42,848 bases of DNA from contig CP070758.1 in assembly GCA_020348925.1 (NCBI GenBank), forward strand, positions 1,251,317-1,294,164. The letters are read 5' to 3'. Made by a program: the position numbers and the translations under genes. Below are positions 24,660 through 32,825 of the stretch, in pieces (position 1 is the stretch's first letter; every line of letters starts with the position of its first letter). This DNA is from Gemmatimonadota bacterium. GTDB taxonomy: Bacteria; JBHIER01; G020348925. A model generated the notes under the pieces. The model did not search any database. It saw only the letters and a program-made list of their open reading frames with translations, and was not told where the DNA came from.

Positions 24660-25979
24660 GGGTACACATTCACCAATTTCCAAAATCACGTTTACAATAC
24701 TCACTAAATCAAGAAGATTAATTTCTCCATCATCATTGCAATCGGCTGCTAATATCCCATCTCCTTCTAACGGCTGAGTTCCCAATATATGATTGACAGT
24801 GGTCAATACATCCAGAAGATTGATAGATCCATCGCCATTTACATCACCACGAATACCAGTTCCACTACCATATTTGTATAGTACAACAAAACCTGTGTCA
24901 GAAGTACTGGAATTAAGCGATGCTCCGGTTGCGAAATTGGAGCCCATGGAGAAACCTAAACCAGTAATTGTAATATACCTATAGCCATCATTAATGTCTG
25001 CGAAGGAAACACCTAGAGCACCATCAAGCGAATCATCAATGACATGTTTCGTCCACAAGGGTGATTCATACCACATTACTTCACTTCTTCTTTCATTAGT
25101 AGCAATTATATCAAGATCATTGTCGTTGTCCAAATCGGCAAGAGATAATCCCCAGGGATAATCAAATGTCGCAATTATATTTATTGTCCATGTTGGATTA
25201 ACATACCACCTAATCTGACCAGTGGTGGCATCACCAATGACAACATCTAAATCCCCGTCATCATCTATATCTCCAACGCACACACTGTTCGCGTCATATG
25301 GATTGTTCTCGATAACATGAAAAGTCCATGAGGGATTTTCATGCCACCCCAATGCATTTCCATTCATATAACTGAGTATGTCAATATCATTGTCGGAGTC
25401 CATGTCCGCAACTTGTGGGAATGCATAAGCGTTATTTGCTAAAGTATGTTCGATCCAAGAAGGTGCTTCATACCAAACAAGTCGTTGTGACCCCGCTGCA
25501 ACTATATCCAAATCACCATCTTTATCAAGATCCGCTACATCAACCGCCATAGCTCTTTTCAATGTATCAACAACATGTCGGGTCCAATTCGGGGCTTCAT
25601 ACCAGACGACTTCTCCCGCATTTATATTCCCTGCTACAATATCAACTTTGTTATCGTCGTTTACGTCGATAACTTTACTCGCCCAACTAAAATCATCATC
25701 TATGGTTTTTTTTGTCCAAGATGGACCTTCATATAGGATAATCTCGCCATCAACAGGATCTTGGAGGCCATTTATCAAATCCTGGTAACTAACTCTGGGA
25801 ACTAGTATGTCCAAATTTCCATTTCCTCCAATATCGGCAGGAATTGGTATGAAAGGAATGTGTCCTAAAGTATCAATATTTATCCTAGTCCACTGGGCAA
25901 AAGACACATTAGAACTTGAGAATGACAAAGTAATAATAAGAACCAGGCTCGGAACGAGATGCTTATTTAGAATAGTCAT
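24657..25979 (-). CDS. Secreted VCBS/FG-GAP repeat protein with C-terminal dockerin
   Basis: 440 residues behind GGAGGAATAGAA. Signal peptide to about SFAQ. The body is six to seven VCBS/FG-GAP blades with calcium-loop cores: DLDKDGDLDIVAAG, DMDSDNDIDILSY, DIDDDGDLDVVIGD, DLDNDNDLDIIATN, each followed by a WYE(A/S)P-W element (for example VVWYEAPNWTRHVVD). This is a beta-propeller with a distinctive 'WYEAPSW' spacer. It ends with a complete dockerin (GDVNGDGSINLLDVLTTVNH, DCNDDGEINLLDLVSIVNVI) and no CTD. It is probably a surface or secreted binding protein; ligand unknown. Confidence 0.92.
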   Translation of the reverse strand: MTILNKHLVPSLVLIITLSFSSSNVSFAQWTRINIDTLGHIPFIPIPADIGGNGNLDILVPRVSYQDLINGLQDPVDGEIILYEGPSWTKKTIDDDFSWASKVIDVNDDNKVDIVAGNINAGEVVWYEAPNWTRHVVDTLKRAMAVDVADLDKDGDLDIVAAGSQRLVWYEAPSWIEHTLANNAYAFPQVADMDSDNDIDILSYMNGNALGWHENPSWTFHVIENNPYDANSVCVGDIDDDGDLDVVIGDATTGQIRWYVNPTWTINIIATFDYPWGLSLADLDNDNDLDIIATNERRSEVMWYESPLWTKHVIDDSLDGALGVSFADINDGYRYITITGLGFSMGSNFATGASLNSSTSDTGFVVLYKYGSGTGIRGDVNGDGSINLLDVLTTVNHILGTQPLEGDGILAADCNDDGEINLLDLVSIVNVILEIGECVP

Positions 25980-26379
25980 TTCTATTCCTCCTTTCAGCTC
26001 GGGCTACGTTACAATATTGATGTGGTTCAGGTGGTGCCAGTGACTGACAGGTGAACCGTTGATATTAAGACGATTATACTGAGAAGTATGACAAAAGAGG
26101 TGTCGAGCAAAGTCTAGCACGGCTCGCCTGCATATTGCTATTCATAGATTGAAGGTATAAAGCTATTTGTAAATGTCAAGTATTATTTTGATGATTGATC
26201 TCAGGAGACTATCCGAAAAATAGATTTCCTGCACAATTCCTATTTCTCCAATTTATGACGGTAACATTGATTCTTCAATTGATAACCAGAGTGCATATTT
26301 GTTTTGAAAATATGCATTTTTCAGAGCTTTTTTTCAATCCATCTCCAAAAACTACATGTTAGCAAAGAAAAATGCAATT
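25980..26379. other. Intergenic, no gene seen
   Basis: About 400 AT-rich bases upstream of the VCBS gene. The divergent or upstream promoter should lie here but no convincing -35/-10 pair was singled out. No RNA gene or repeat was recognised apart from the element that begins at 26380. Confidence 0.5.
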
Positions 26380-26429
26380 CCGGATTTTGAACGATTGTAC
26401 TGTTTTTCTCCAAGATTCACAGTAATCTT
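26380..26429 (-). repeat. 50-bp stop-codon-linked element, copy C
   Basis: Minus strand: GATTACTGTGAATCTTGGAG, then AAAAACAGTA and CGTTCAAAATCCGG. It matches copy B over the right half and copy A over the left. It is not next to a living stop codon; the stop of the FISUMP gene is ~190 bp away, and a TGA lies just before it. Confidence 0.55.
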
Positions 26430-26579
26430 CAGCACCTCTATCGTTGGATAAAAGCACCGCAGGGCGGTTTGACAGGTACTCCTGATAGCCCCTATCGGTG
26501 GGCCAATTCTGTAAACACGAATGCGTCATGCTTACAGTCCACCATCTTCATTATAGTTGATACATTAGCTGTAATGAGC

Positions 26580-26617
26580 AGTGTGCCTCTACTCACTAAT
26601 GTATTCTTAGGGCGCAC
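26580..26617 (-). repeat. 3' flank shared by the two dockerin-FISUMP genes (copy 1)
   Basis: The 38 bases after the stop codon match the 38 bases after the second gene (32788-32825), for example AGTGTGCCTCT-n-CTCACTAATGTAT on the plus strand. The duplication that produced the two genes therefore included non-coding DNA. Confidence 0.65.
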
Positions 26618-27466
26618 TTAATCCCTGACACAGCGAACCGAAAACCCATCTTGCTTACTGAGGTGAAGACGGGAGACGCTTGAACTGTCGTAACGCAGGG
26701 CCCGGCTCCACGCGTTGTAATTATCGAGCTCCGTAGATGAGTTAAAGAGGGCGGTGTTGCCCATACCGCTGAAGTTGCCACCTCCGCCGCGGGTACCGCC
26801 AGGCAACGCGGTAAAACCGCTTTCGTTGGTGGCTCCAGTGTTAGGGCTTTGCCAGTGCAATGTTCCACTTTCTTTCATTTTACCACCGGCAACAGAATCA
26901 CCACCAAGATAGTCAATTAACGTTTGCCACTCATCATCACTAGGCATATGCCAGCCTTCAGGTGCCAAGCCTCTCGAATCATTTACTGCACTCCAGTTAT
27001 ACAGCAGTCCATAGGTGGCAATGTTATTCTCATCATTATCATAACTGGTGGCATAGCTTATATAATCGCCATTGCGGTAGTGGGTGACTTTCAGATTCTC
27101 AGCCATCCATACTTGTGTACCAATGGTTATGGTTTGGTACACATTTCCATCGATGTCGGTAACAGTCGTGCTGGGACAGGAATCAATACCCAGAGTAATA
27201 TTTGCGATTTTCACTATATCAAATAAGTCTACAGTACCATCACCATTGCAGTTTCCTACAGAGGCATTACAGTCAGCTCTCCAAAATTCATCATTATCAG
27301 GCGTTTGAGTGCCTAAAACAATATTAACCGTTTCTAAAATATCCAATAGGTCTACCGTTCCGTCATTATTAACATCACCTTTTTCACCTTCATACGGTTG
27401 AGCTAACAGAGTAATGGGAAGATAAACCAAAAGGGCTATCACTAATATAATTGATCTGTATATCAT
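26618..27466 (-). CDS. Dockerin-FISUMP secreted protein
   Basis: 282 residues. The ATG at 27466 follows GAGGTGCGCCA. Signal peptide MIYRSIILVIALLVYLPITL to about LLAQ. A dockerin at ~30-95 (GDVNNDGTVDLLDILETVNI, then NCNGDGTVDLFDIVKIANIT) contains an extra Cys-bearing loop ADCNASVGNC. A FISUMP domain fills ~100-282: TVTDIDGNVYQTITIG, QVWMAENLKV, YGLLYNWSAV, GWHMPSDDEWQTL, NESGFTALPGG and terminal GFSVRCVRD. Its sister at 32826 is the same protein with ~290 residues inserted between dockerin and FISUMP. Function unknown; the module order suggests surface display. Confidence 0.92.
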   Translation of the reverse strand: MIYRSIILVIALLVYLPITLLAQPYEGEKGDVNNDGTVDLLDILETVNIVLGTQTPDNDEFWRADCNASVGNCNGDGTVDLFDIVKIANITLGIDSCPSTTVTDIDGNVYQTITIGTQVWMAENLKVTHYRNGDYISYATSYDNDENNIATYGLLYNWSAVNDSRGLAPEGWHMPSDDEWQTLIDYLGGDSVAGGKMKESGTLHWQSPNTGATNESGFTALPGGTRGGGGNFSGMGNTALFNSSTELDNYNAWSRALRYDSSSVSRLHLSKQDGFSVRCVRD

Positions 27467-27731
27467 TGGCGCACCTCATGGTTCGAGTGTTATCATTATA
27501 TACCAACTGGATGATGAATCGAGGTGTGTTGCTCAACAAATCAATAATAGGAATTTCGGGGGTGATTGTCAAGGACTTTTAATGGTTTTAACAGGGTTTC
27601 CGAATATACGAATGACGCTTCGTGATGTCAAGGGTTTCATCAAACTTCAAGGTGGGATGTGGAGAGGACCACTACATGTATGACCGGGCTGGTAAAATCA
27701 AAAGTGAATACTATCAAAGATAACAAACGCT
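27467..27731. other. Intergenic, no gene seen
   Basis: About 265 bases between the FISUMP start and copy B of the stop-linked element. No frame, RNA gene or clear promoter was recognised. Confidence 0.5.
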
Positions 27732-27781
27732 GTCGGATTTTGAACGATGCAATTTGATTTCACCAAAAATGACGGAAATCA
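27732..27781 (-). repeat. 50-bp stop-codon-linked element, copy B
   Basis: Minus strand, starting at the TGA of the BNR-repeat gene (27779): TGATTTCCGTCATTTTTGGT, then GAAATCAAAT and CGTTCAAAATCCGAC. This gene ends in a CTD, not a dockerin, so the element is not tied to one domain. Confidence 0.6.
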
Positions 27782-30700
27782 CTTTAGCAGCAACATCCGT
27801 CTTGTCTCAAAAAATTCGGCAGCTTTCATTTGGCAAAAATAGATACCACTTGCTACATTACTACCATTCCAATTGACTACGTGGTAGCCTGCCTCGATAT
27901 CGGAGTCAATCAGCACGTTAATCATCTGACCTAAGATGTTATAGATGCTGATTGTTACTTTGGAGTTCCTGGGTAGGCTAAACTTAATTTCCGTCTCCGG
28001 ATTAAAGGGATTTGGATAGTTCTGATACAAGGCAAAAGTCCTCGGGACCTGAGATACAACGCCATCCTGAATTCCTGTTGGAAATGTTATAATAATATTC
28101 CATAGAATCCATATCGTTTGATGGGTGTCGGAAACTTCCAACTCAATGGAATGCGCTCCTACCGACAATTCCGTCGTCCCGATGCGGAGAATATGTTCTA
28201 ATGCTCCCTCTATCATGATGCCATCGAGGAACCATGTATACGATAGGACATCATCATTCAAGTCATACGCGCTCACTTCGAAAAGGAGGCTATCTCCCTG
28301 GACAAACGACAAGGTATCGCGTGTATCCGGAATGGTCAATAATATTTGAGGAGGCTGATTCTCTCCCAGAACCAGTCGGAATACTCCTTCCCCCCAGGTG
28401 GCAGCATAGATGACATTGCCGTCGGAAGAGATGGCCAGCTCGTTGATAGTTCGCATGGTGAGACCCTCATTGGCCATCAGCCAAGTGTTTCCTCCATCAC
28501 TGGAGACGTAAAATCCCGAATGGAAATCCGCCGCATACATTGTCTGAGAGTCTGTTGGATCAAAGACGATGTCCCGGATCGATGTCCAGGGTACGGAGGT
28601 GTATTCCCCTCCCAGGGGGATATCCGGTGCCGGTCCAAGAGACACTTTTAGATCAGTTCGACCAACGGGAAGCAAATACGACGGACACTCAATTTTCAAT
28701 CCCGTATTCATCACATTCCATTGGTTGCCGCCGTCCGTACTCTTGAAGATACCGGTACCGTCTCCCATACCGGCGAAAATCACCTGCGGATTGTCCGGAT
28801 TGATGGCCAGTGAGCGAACATCGAGAAGCGGAGAGGCAAGACCGTTGTTTTTCGGCACCCAGCTCCCTCCACCGTCCGTGGTCTTAAAAACACCGTCACG
28901 CCACGTACCGATGTAGACGATGTCAGGATTTGTCGGATGGATATCGATGGTGTTGATGTTGAGATAGGCTGTATTCAGACCAGTATTGATTTCAAACCAG
29001 TTATCCCCACCATCCGTTGACTTGTACATCCCGTAACTCTTTCTGAGCGTCGGGAAGGTACCGTCAATAATACCCCGTGATGCAGCCATCCCGGCATATA
29101 CGGTATCAGGATTGGAAGGGGCATAGGCGATTACTTTGAATCCATCATAGCACATTTGCTCACGGGGCTGAAGTATGCAACTGTAACCGGCATCCGGATG
29201 GTCAAAAACCTTTTTCCAGTTTCCTCCGCCATTTGTACTCTTAAGGATAACCCCTTCTTGTTCATCTGAAATGAGCAATTCCTGCGGCTCATTTGGGTTT
29301 ATTGCGACGGCATACCATTCAGGATAGGATGCAGGACTGTATGACATGCCTTCCCAGTTACTGCCTCCGTTGAAGCTCCGGAAAGGTCCACTCCGGCCGA
29401 TTGCATAAACGATGGCTGGATTAGAGGGATGGACCTCAATATCAATCATCTTGGCTCCCGTGTATCCCCTGCTGGCATCTACCCACGTTGAGCCGCCATC
29501 GACCGACTTGAAATTGCCACCCTGATAATTGTTGATGAAGATCGTCATCGGATCATTGGGGTGCACGACTGCACCGATGGGAACCCCGGCCCTTACTCCG
29601 GGCGGTCCCCAGTTGTTTTCGTTCTCCTTTCGGAACTTCTTCCAGGTATCGCCCCCATTATCGCTCCTGTATACAAAGGATGCACTTCCAGCATAGATAA
29701 CGTTCGGATTGGAAGGGCTGAACGTTACTATCGTAAAAATATCGTCCGCCAGTACTTTCGACCAGTTCTGACCGCCATTTGTGGTTCGAAAGACACCTCC
29801 GTTGCCCCACGTGTTGTTTCCGGAGGCAGCGAAGAGTATCTGGGGATTGGTGGGATGCATCTCCAAAAAGCCTGTGAACAGGTACCCCAAGCTATCCGGT
29901 ATACCATTATTTATCTGGAACCAGTTGTCACCCCCATCGGTTGACTTTAGAATACCTACACCGGCTCCTTTGTAAGATTGATCCTCCCAAGCCTCCCTGT
30001 CAAAGATACCGGTCGATGCGTACATGATCTGTGGATCCAAATAGTCAAAAAGGACGAATCTGACGAGACTCTCATCAAACCAGACGCTGGACCAATTTTC
30101 CCCCTTATCAGTTGTCTTATAGATTTTCCCCCGTACCTGGCCGAAGGCCTTTCCCCAGCGCCCTGTATTGATCTCTGCGCCAGCAAATACGATGTTTGAA
30201 TTTGATGGATGAACACCAAAGCCGCGGAAGGAAATTTCGTTTCCCTCGGTAACACCGTCATCCTTTTTTACCCAGCTTTCACCGCCATCAGTCGACCTGT
30301 AAATACCCTTGGCGTTTTGGGTTCCCGCCCAGATGTTGTTTGGATTGCTGGGATCGATGGTCAGGGAGAAGATGGGAATCTCATCCATTGAGGAGCCCGT
30401 TCGGGTTACGATGTCTGTGTTTCGTTGAATCCAGTTCTCACCACCATCGTAGCTCTTGTTGACACCGCTGGGATTATCCGTCACAAACATGATATCGCTG
30501 TCGGTTGGATGGATGCGGACGTCGTAGCCCAATCCTCCGCTCGGTCCTCCCGTACGATACCAGTGATACCCCAAGGCCGCCGGGGTGACCGGCCCGTACA
30601 CAGAGATGTCGTCGATGTAAACTTGAGAATCGTCCAGTGTTTCATAGGCAAAGCCACCGGATAGGATCGGTCTGCCCTCCGTGTCGACCACTTCCGCCTG

Positions 30701-31243
30701 GAGCTGCTCATCGATGTATACCTGAATGTTTGGTCCGACAACTTGGATGGCAATAGTGTACCACATTTCAGGACTGAACTCAATATCCATGGCGTAGAGA
30801 TCATAGAAATTCTGGTCCATTTGTTTTTTTACATATAACCGCCCGGCTTTCAAGCCGAGATAATACCTGAACATCACCCATTGGGTTTCCGAAACGTTCT
30901 GCATCGAATAGCGGAAATTGATATGAAGTGTTCCCTCGGTGATTTTAACATCCTGGACGATTTCATAGTCGGCCCAGCCTTCCACCATCGGTATGGCCCA
31001 AGTCCGGCTCATGCCGCTGAGAATACCTCCCCGACCCATCTCCTCGGTGACAAACCATCCCTCCCTCAAATCCCATCGGTCAAGAATCTGCTCTTCAAAA
31101 TTCTCCTGGAAGAGTAACTCCCATTCCCTCTGGGCTTCGACCGTCGAAGAAAGGAGAAATCCCCAAACAAGCACCCACACCAAGGGGAAAAGAACAAGAG
31201 AACAACCAAAAAATTTCCTGCCCTGCACATTTCGTGTTTTCAT
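27779..31243 (-). CDS. Large secreted BNR/sortilin-like repeat protein with C-terminal sorting domain
   Basis: 1154 residues. The ATG at 31243 follows GGAGGAGTCATC. The signal peptide ends near SSTVEA/Q. Residues ~30-205 look like a concanavalin-type jelly roll (WELLFQENFEEQILDRWDLR, DDSQVYIDDISVYGP). Then come about twelve BNR/Vps10-like blades with the Asp-box pattern STDGGxxW (KSYDGGENW, RSTDGGESW, KTTDKGENW, RTTNGGQNW, RSDNGGDTW and others) and spacers such as HPTNPDIVYIGTW. Residues ~970-1060 suggest an Ig/PKD-like domain. It ends in a CTD (NYPNPFNPETEI, YNILGQMINVL, TRRMLLLK). A propeller-type surface protein, possibly binding glycans or proteins; sialidase active-site residues were not identified. 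Confidence 0.9.
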   Translation of the reverse strand: MKTRNVQGRKFFGCSLVLFPLVWVLVWGFLLSSTVEAQREWELLFQENFEEQILDRWDLREGWFVTEEMGRGGILSGMSRTWAIPMVEGWADYEIVQDVKITEGTLHINFRYSMQNVSETQWVMFRYYLGLKAGRLYVKKQMDQNFYDLYAMDIEFSPEMWYTIAIQVVGPNIQVYIDEQLQAEVVDTEGRPILSGGFAYETLDDSQVYIDDISVYGPVTPAALGYHWYRTGGPSGGLGYDVRIHPTDSDIMFVTDNPSGVNKSYDGGENWIQRNTDIVTRTGSSMDEIPIFSLTIDPSNPNNIWAGTQNAKGIYRSTDGGESWVKKDDGVTEGNEISFRGFGVHPSNSNIVFAGAEINTGRWGKAFGQVRGKIYKTTDKGENWSSVWFDESLVRFVLFDYLDPQIMYASTGIFDREAWEDQSYKGAGVGILKSTDGGDNWFQINNGIPDSLGYLFTGFLEMHPTNPQILFAASGNNTWGNGGVFRTTNGGQNWSKVLADDIFTIVTFSPSNPNVIYAGSASFVYRSDNGGDTWKKFRKENENNWGPPGVRAGVPIGAVVHPNDPMTIFINNYQGGNFKSVDGGSTWVDASRGYTGAKMIDIEVHPSNPAIVYAIGRSGPFRSFNGGSNWEGMSYSPASYPEWYAVAINPNEPQELLISDEQEGVILKSTNGGGNWKKVFDHPDAGYSCILQPREQMCYDGFKVIAYAPSNPDTVYAGMAASRGIIDGTFPTLRKSYGMYKSTDGGDNWFEINTGLNTAYLNINTIDIHPTNPDIVYIGTWRDGVFKTTDGGGSWVPKNNGLASPLLDVRSLAINPDNPQVIFAGMGDGTGIFKSTDGGNQWNVMNTGLKIECPSYLLPVGRTDLKVSLGPAPDIPLGGEYTSVPWTSIRDIVFDPTDSQTMYAADFHSGFYVSSDGGNTWLMANEGLTMRTINELAISSDGNVIYAATWGEGVFRLVLGENQPPQILLTIPDTRDTLSFVQGDSLLFEVSAYDLNDDVLSYTWFLDGIMIEGALEHILRIGTTELSVGAHSIELEVSDTHQTIWILWNIIITFPTGIQDGVVSQVPRTFALYQNYPNPFNPETEIKFSLPRNSKVTISIYNILGQMINVLIDSDIEAGYHVVNWNGSNVASGIYFCQMKAAEFFETRRMLLLK

Positions 31244-31328
31244 GATGACTCCTCCAATCGATAGGGGTAAAAGGGAACAATCGGTGCATCGGTCACACCG
31301 CATCACAGCCGCCAAAGTGCAACGCAAG

Positions 31329-32597
31329 TTACCTCAGGAGCACCATTCTCCTGGTATCAGAATAGGGGCCGGATTCGATTCTATACAGATAGACACCGCT
31401 GACGACCTGACTCCCAGCACTATTCCTCCCATCCCATGTAACAGTGTAATATCCTGGCTGTTGAACCTCATCCACCAATGTCCGCACCTCCTGCCCGAGG
31501 ATGTTGTAGATTTTCAGGGTTGTGTGAACAGGGGATCCACTCTCCCCAATCCCGTCCCGGGATCGGGACGGGGCCGGAATCTGGTATCTGATATCTGTTT
31601 TTGGATTAAAGGGATTTGGATAGTTCTGCGACAATGAGTAAGAGCTGGGCATGAGGGAAGCGGCCACATCCTCTTCCTCCACCTTCACACCCTTTGTTAT
31701 TTTAAACCGAAAATCCCATCCGACCCCGGCAGTATAGGTTGTCATATAATAACCGACCAATTCAAAGTCTTTGTAGGCATACAGGCTGAATTCATAATGT
31801 TCATTGTCACTGCTTTCTTCAAGACTTGCGGAGTATGACGATGAGGAAACATCCGCCCCCAAGGCCAGCTCAATAAGCCCGTACCCGCTTGGATGATCCG
31901 AATCCCGGTATTTATAAATTGAGATCTGATACCTCGTCGCAGAGGGAATCGAATCCCACGAAAAGGTTACAGGACTCAAATACGCTGGATATGGCTCTCC
32001 CATTGAAAATTCCGTACTGTTGTTATCCCAGGGTTGCGTTACATGCATGATCTGTTGCAGCCTGATGTCATAATTTCTTCTCTCTGATTCTGAGAGAAGC
32101 GAAAGGTCTACTATTATCCAAGTGCGGTAGTTACCCGGGAGCGAATCTTCTGATCCTGTGGTATGAAAAGAAATTGATATACCAATTTCCTTTGAGGGCA
32201 GGTTACTGAATGTGTAGTTACCGTTTGCGGAATTATAGGTTGTTGTCGCATCAGGATATTCCATTCCGGTTACTTCATCCCTGAACCAAAAAGAGGGCTG
32301 AACACTCGTCAGAGTCGACATAGGCGTTCCGGCGAAATGGAGTTGGCCCTCCAGGGTCAACTGAGACTCACTTGAATTTCCCTTTCTAACGACTGTGAAT
32401 GTTGCGATTTTCATTGCATGTCTATCAGTCGAAGAATTGATTTCCCCCTTCGTCATTTCGGTTTCATAGCGGCCTAATTCTGTACCATCTCGAGTGCTAG
32501 CACTGGAACTCTCTGATTTTTTCTCCTGGGCATATAAAAAAGTCTGTACCAGAAGCAAAAGGACAATCCCTGCTATCCATAGTATCCTTCTTAACAT
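31329..32597 (-). CDS. Secreted protein of unknown fold with C-terminal sorting domain
   Basis: 422 residues behind AATAGGAGGTGG. Signal peptide to about LYAQ. Residues ~30-320 are not assigned: a beta-rich N-terminal part (FTVVRKGNSSESQLTLEGQL, YTFSNLPSKEIGISI) and a fibronectin-III-like segment around 200-300 (PVTFSWDSIPSATRYQISIY, EHYEFSLYAYKDFELVGYY). The CTD covers ~335-422 (SLSQNYPNPFNP, YNILGQEVRTLVDE, GVYLYRIES, TRRMVLLR). Between its first two strands an inserted stretch (PAPSRSRDGIGESGS) is encoded by a perfect palindrome and a 7-bp array. It lies 85 bp before the BNR gene on the same strand. Confidence 0.85.
   Translation of the reverse strand: MLRRILWIAGIVLLLLVQTFLYAQEKKSESSSASTRDGTELGRYETEMTKGEINSSTDRHAMKIATFTVVRKGNSSESQLTLEGQLHFAGTPMSTLTSVQPSFWFRDEVTGMEYPDATTTYNSANGNYTFSNLPSKEIGISISFHTTGSEDSLPGNYRTWIIVDLSLLSESERRNYDIRLQQIMHVTQPWDNNSTEFSMGEPYPAYLSPVTFSWDSIPSATRYQISIYKYRDSDHPSGYGLIELALGADVSSSSYSASLEESSDNEHYEFSLYAYKDFELVGYYMTTYTAGVGWDFRFKITKGVKVEEEDVAASLMPSSYSLSQNYPNPFNPKTDIRYQIPAPSRSRDGIGESGSPVHTTLKIYNILGQEVRTLVDEVQQPGYYTVTWDGRNSAGSQVVSGVYLYRIESGPYSDTRRMVLLR
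31551..31572. repeat. Perfect palindrome inside a coding sequence
   Basis: CCCGTCCCG (31551-31559) and CGGGACGGG (31564-31572) form a 9-bp perfect, fully G-C-rich stem except one T-A pair, with the loop GGAT. It is read in frame and encodes part of the extra CTD loop. Confidence 0.8.
31578..31598 (-). repeat. 7-bp tandem array inside the CTD of the 422-residue protein
   Basis: Three units on the plus strand: AATCTGG, TATCTGA, TATCTGT. It lies at the same CTD position as the arrays at 1183, 6276 and 41992 and resembles the GATATCA-type units of the last of these when read on the minus strand. Confidence 0.55.
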
Positions 32598-32701
32598 AGC
32601 CCACCTCCTATTTTATAGTAGCGAAAGAGGGAGTAATTGCACTTATAAAATATTATTGCAACGCTTTACTAAAGTGATGAAAATCAAAGATATTTTTAAG
32701 T

Positions 32702-32751
32702 GTCAGATTTTGAACAATATTGATAAAGTACCCCAAATATTTCAATAATCA
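32702..32751 (-). repeat. 50-bp stop-codon-linked element, copy E
   Basis: Minus strand, starting at the TGA of a dockerin-tail relic: TGATTATTGAAATATTTGGG, then GTACTTTATC and TTGTTCAAAATCTGAC. The right half is the best match to copy B. Confidence 0.5.
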
Positions 32752-32787
32752 AGGTTCATATTCACCAATTCCTAGATTGTATTGAAT
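32749..32787 (-). pseudogene. Dockerin-tail relic
   Basis: Minus strand reads IQYNLGIGEYEP then TGA, matching the dockerin ending VNVILGIGECEP of neighbouring genes. Only ~12 codons survive, between the 3' flank of the FISUMP gene and copy E of the stop-linked element. Confidence 0.45.
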
Positions 32788-32825
32788 AGTGTGCCTCTGC
32801 TCACTAATGTATACTCTGGGCATAA
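32788..32825 (-). repeat. 3' flank shared by the two dockerin-FISUMP genes (copy 2)
   Basis: Thirty-eight bases directly after the stop codon, matching 26580-26617. Beyond this point the two loci differ. Confidence 0.65.
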
